Source of the DNA: a virus
Direction: 5' to 3' (one strand)
Length of the DNA: 22,066 nt
Virus record (IMG/VR): IMGVR_UViG_3300017717_000100
Span: 1-22,066 of that record
This document shows positions 20,803 through 22,066 of the stretch, one piece after another (position 1 is the stretch's first letter; each line of letters starts with the position of its first letter). Below the pieces are notes generated by a model. The model saw only the letters and a program-made list of their open reading frames with translations, was not told the origin of the DNA and did no database searches. Position numbers and translations under genes: made by a program.

Positions 20803-22066
20803 ATTTCTTGTGCCTCTTCTTCGTTATCGCCCAGTCCCATTTCTTCTCTCATTTTTTCTTTTTCAGGTGGGGATAGAGCCTTCTCTGGGCCAATTTTCAT
20901 TGAAGGCCAATCCATCACACTAGTAAAACTTAATTGTTCGTTGTTTCTCATTTTTGTACAGTTAAATGTCATACAGTTATCAGACGGCTCCCATTTCTCC
21001 ATGGAGTAAGCAGCATCAGCCGCATCTAATATACCTTTTGCAAACCTAGCTTCGCCTGTTGCATCTGTTTGATATGGAGTAAATACTAATGTTTCGTACT
21101 CTTGGGCAAATGTTTTTAGTTTTTTACTAATTTCTATTTGTTCTGTCCAATCGTATTGTCCGTTTTTTCCTGGTGCATTGTGGCGGCGAACTTGGTTCAA
21201 GTAATCAACTATAACGATTCCCACGTCTTGTCGACTTACCCTTTTATCGAGTTCGCTTTGAATTTTTGAGAGAGTTAGGGAGGGATCGTATATTACGTCT
21301 AACTGCTTATCTTTGTTAAGTTCTTTCTTTACTAGTTTCTTGTGAAAATCATCAAAGTCTCGATTTAATTCAAACTCTTGAAGAAGTTCGTGTCCACCTT
21401 CGAAACGTCCAGCCCACCAACCTGCTACTAAATTCCATTGTTCGGAGGTTAAATCCTTATCCCGAATCTTTGAGTATGGAACTTTAGTAGAGATAGCGCA
21501 CATTCTTTGTAGAATGGAACGACTTTCCATTTCGATAGTAAAGTAGAGAGCAGTTCTACCTGCCTCATAAACATTAACAGCAAGATTACAGGCTGTAATA
21601 GATTTTCCTGAGCCTCGTCTGCCGCCAACCATCACCAAATCTGTAGGCGAAAATTTTACTTTCGCATCATAATCTGTTTGAAGTCCTAAAGGTAAATACT
21701 TCGATCTTTGTTCATCGTTCTCAAAAAGAGTAATAGTTTGCATACTCTCTGAAGGTGGAACAATATCAACCTTATCACTTACGTTTAGAACTATTTCTTG
21801 TAGTTGTTCTATATTTTCTTCTGCACTCGCCATTGTAATTGTTTTGTCGACATACTTGTCTAACTCATCTAGTATTTCTACTTGTGTGAACTCATTCTTG
21901 AGATAATCCAAAAGCATGTAGGCATCTACTTCTACTTCTACGGATTCAATGGCTGAGATTTTCTCAAGAACTTTAGCGTCTCTTTGTCCTGCTTTAAGTT
22001 CTTCTAAGGTTGGGAGAGATTGATAATTATCTACGTGCTTTTCCAAGACAGCATGAATTCCTCGGA
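20799..22066 (-). CDS. Replicative DnaB-type helicase (5' partial)
   Basis: The frame is open to the window edge (…RGIHAVLEKHVD…), so the apparent TTG start at 22046 is internal and the true start is outside; residues here count from that TTG. Walker A GGRRGSGKS at 141-149, IEMESRSILQRM at 171-182 (RecA-core motif 1a), Walker B VGIVIVDYLNQVRR at 275-288, and FTPYQTD at 322-328 (sensor). This is the hexameric 5'-3' fork helicase of the T4 gp41 / DnaB family. The N-terminal domain (primase-binding helical bundle) is partly visible at ~10-90. The C-terminus is acidic (GLGDNEEEAQEI). It begins the block followed by primase, which it should recruit. Confidence 0.94.
   Translation of the reverse strand, partial: RGIHAVLEKHVDNYQSLPTLEELKAGQRDAKVLEKISAIESVEVEVDAYMLLDYLKNEFTQVEILDELDKYVDKTITMASAEENIEQLQEIVLNVSDKVDIVPPSESMQTITLFENDEQRSKYLPLGLQTDYDAKVKFSPTDLVMVGGRRGSGKSITACNLAVNVYEAGRTALYFTIEMESRSILQRMCAISTKVPYSKIRDKDLTSEQWNLVAGWWAGRFEGGHELLQEFELNRDFDDFHKKLVKKELNKDKQLDVIYDPSLTLSKIQSELDKRVSRQDVGIVIVDYLNQVRRHNAPGKNGQYDWTEQIEISKKLKTFAQEYETLVFTPYQTDATGEARFAKGILDAADAAYSMEKWEPSDNCMTFNCTKMRNNEQLSFTSVMDWPSMKIGPEKALSPPEKEKMREEMGLGDNEEEAQEI

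Noticed and set aside
22044-22066. Treating TTG 22046 as the helicase start
   Set aside because: The frame is open to the window edge and continues as plausible protein, so the real start lies outside.
1-22066. CRISPR arrays, tRNA genes, IS elements, integrase or attachment sites
   Set aside because: No regularly spaced repeats, clover-leaf candidates, terminal inverted repeats or recombinase genes were seen, and almost all bases are inside genes.

Overview
This window looks like a segment of a tailed, lytic bacteriophage genome, probably marine. The evidence is a tail-fibre gene with a self-cleaving chaperone domain, a full phage DNA replication and recombination set, a phage-style nrdA/nrdB pair, very dense gene packing, AT-rich DNA and no integrase, tRNA or host housekeeping genes. 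The two recognisable promoters match the bacterial sigma-70 consensus exactly, so the phage probably uses host RNA polymerase at least early. The host cannot be named from the sequence. The marine guess rests on resemblance to families common in marine phages, not on any search.

Layout. Positions 1-5423, plus strand, form a tail module. It starts inside a long tail fibre with a C-terminal S74-type chaperone. Then come two small ORFs (the second broken by an in-frame TAA), a tail-associated protein ending in a Hint (intein/hedgehog-like) domain, a six-bladed beta-propeller protein, a 2OG-Fe(II) oxygenase-like protein and a 48-residue membrane peptide. A perfect hairpin flanked by A and T runs at 5424-5449 terminates both converging transcription units.

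Positions 5448-22066, minus strand, form one almost gapless replication and nucleotide-metabolism unit, read right to left. Its order is replicative helicase (5' end outside the window), three tiny genes, DnaG-type primase, HNH endonuclease, family A DNA polymerase, an unknown protein, an SF2 helicase, another unknown protein, a putative ssDNA-binding protein, a DUF805 membrane protein, a peroxiredoxin, a two-helix membrane protein, SbcD/gp47, SbcC/gp46, a PD-(D/E)XK nuclease, a FEN-type 5' exonuclease, NrdA, NrdB and a small DUF6447-like protein. Most junctions are ATGA or short overlaps, so translation is probably coupled.

How it works together. The helicase, primase, polymerase and SSB make the fork. 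gp46/47, the SF2 helicase, the resolvase-like nuclease and the flap exonuclease handle recombination and RNA-primer or host-DNA processing. NrdAB supplies dNTPs. A peroxiredoxin and two membrane proteins are embedded between SSB and SbcD and look like accessory, host-modifying cargo. Two nearly identical consensus promoters lie just before the polymerase and before the SSB block.

The points most worth a second look are the nonsense codon in the small tail ORF, the paired promoters that give a leaderless polymerase mRNA and overlap an annotated start, the Hint domain lacking its C-terminal splice residues, a possible degenerate uracil-glycosylase-like domain at the polymerase N-terminus, and the peroxiredoxin/DUF805/2-TM cassette.
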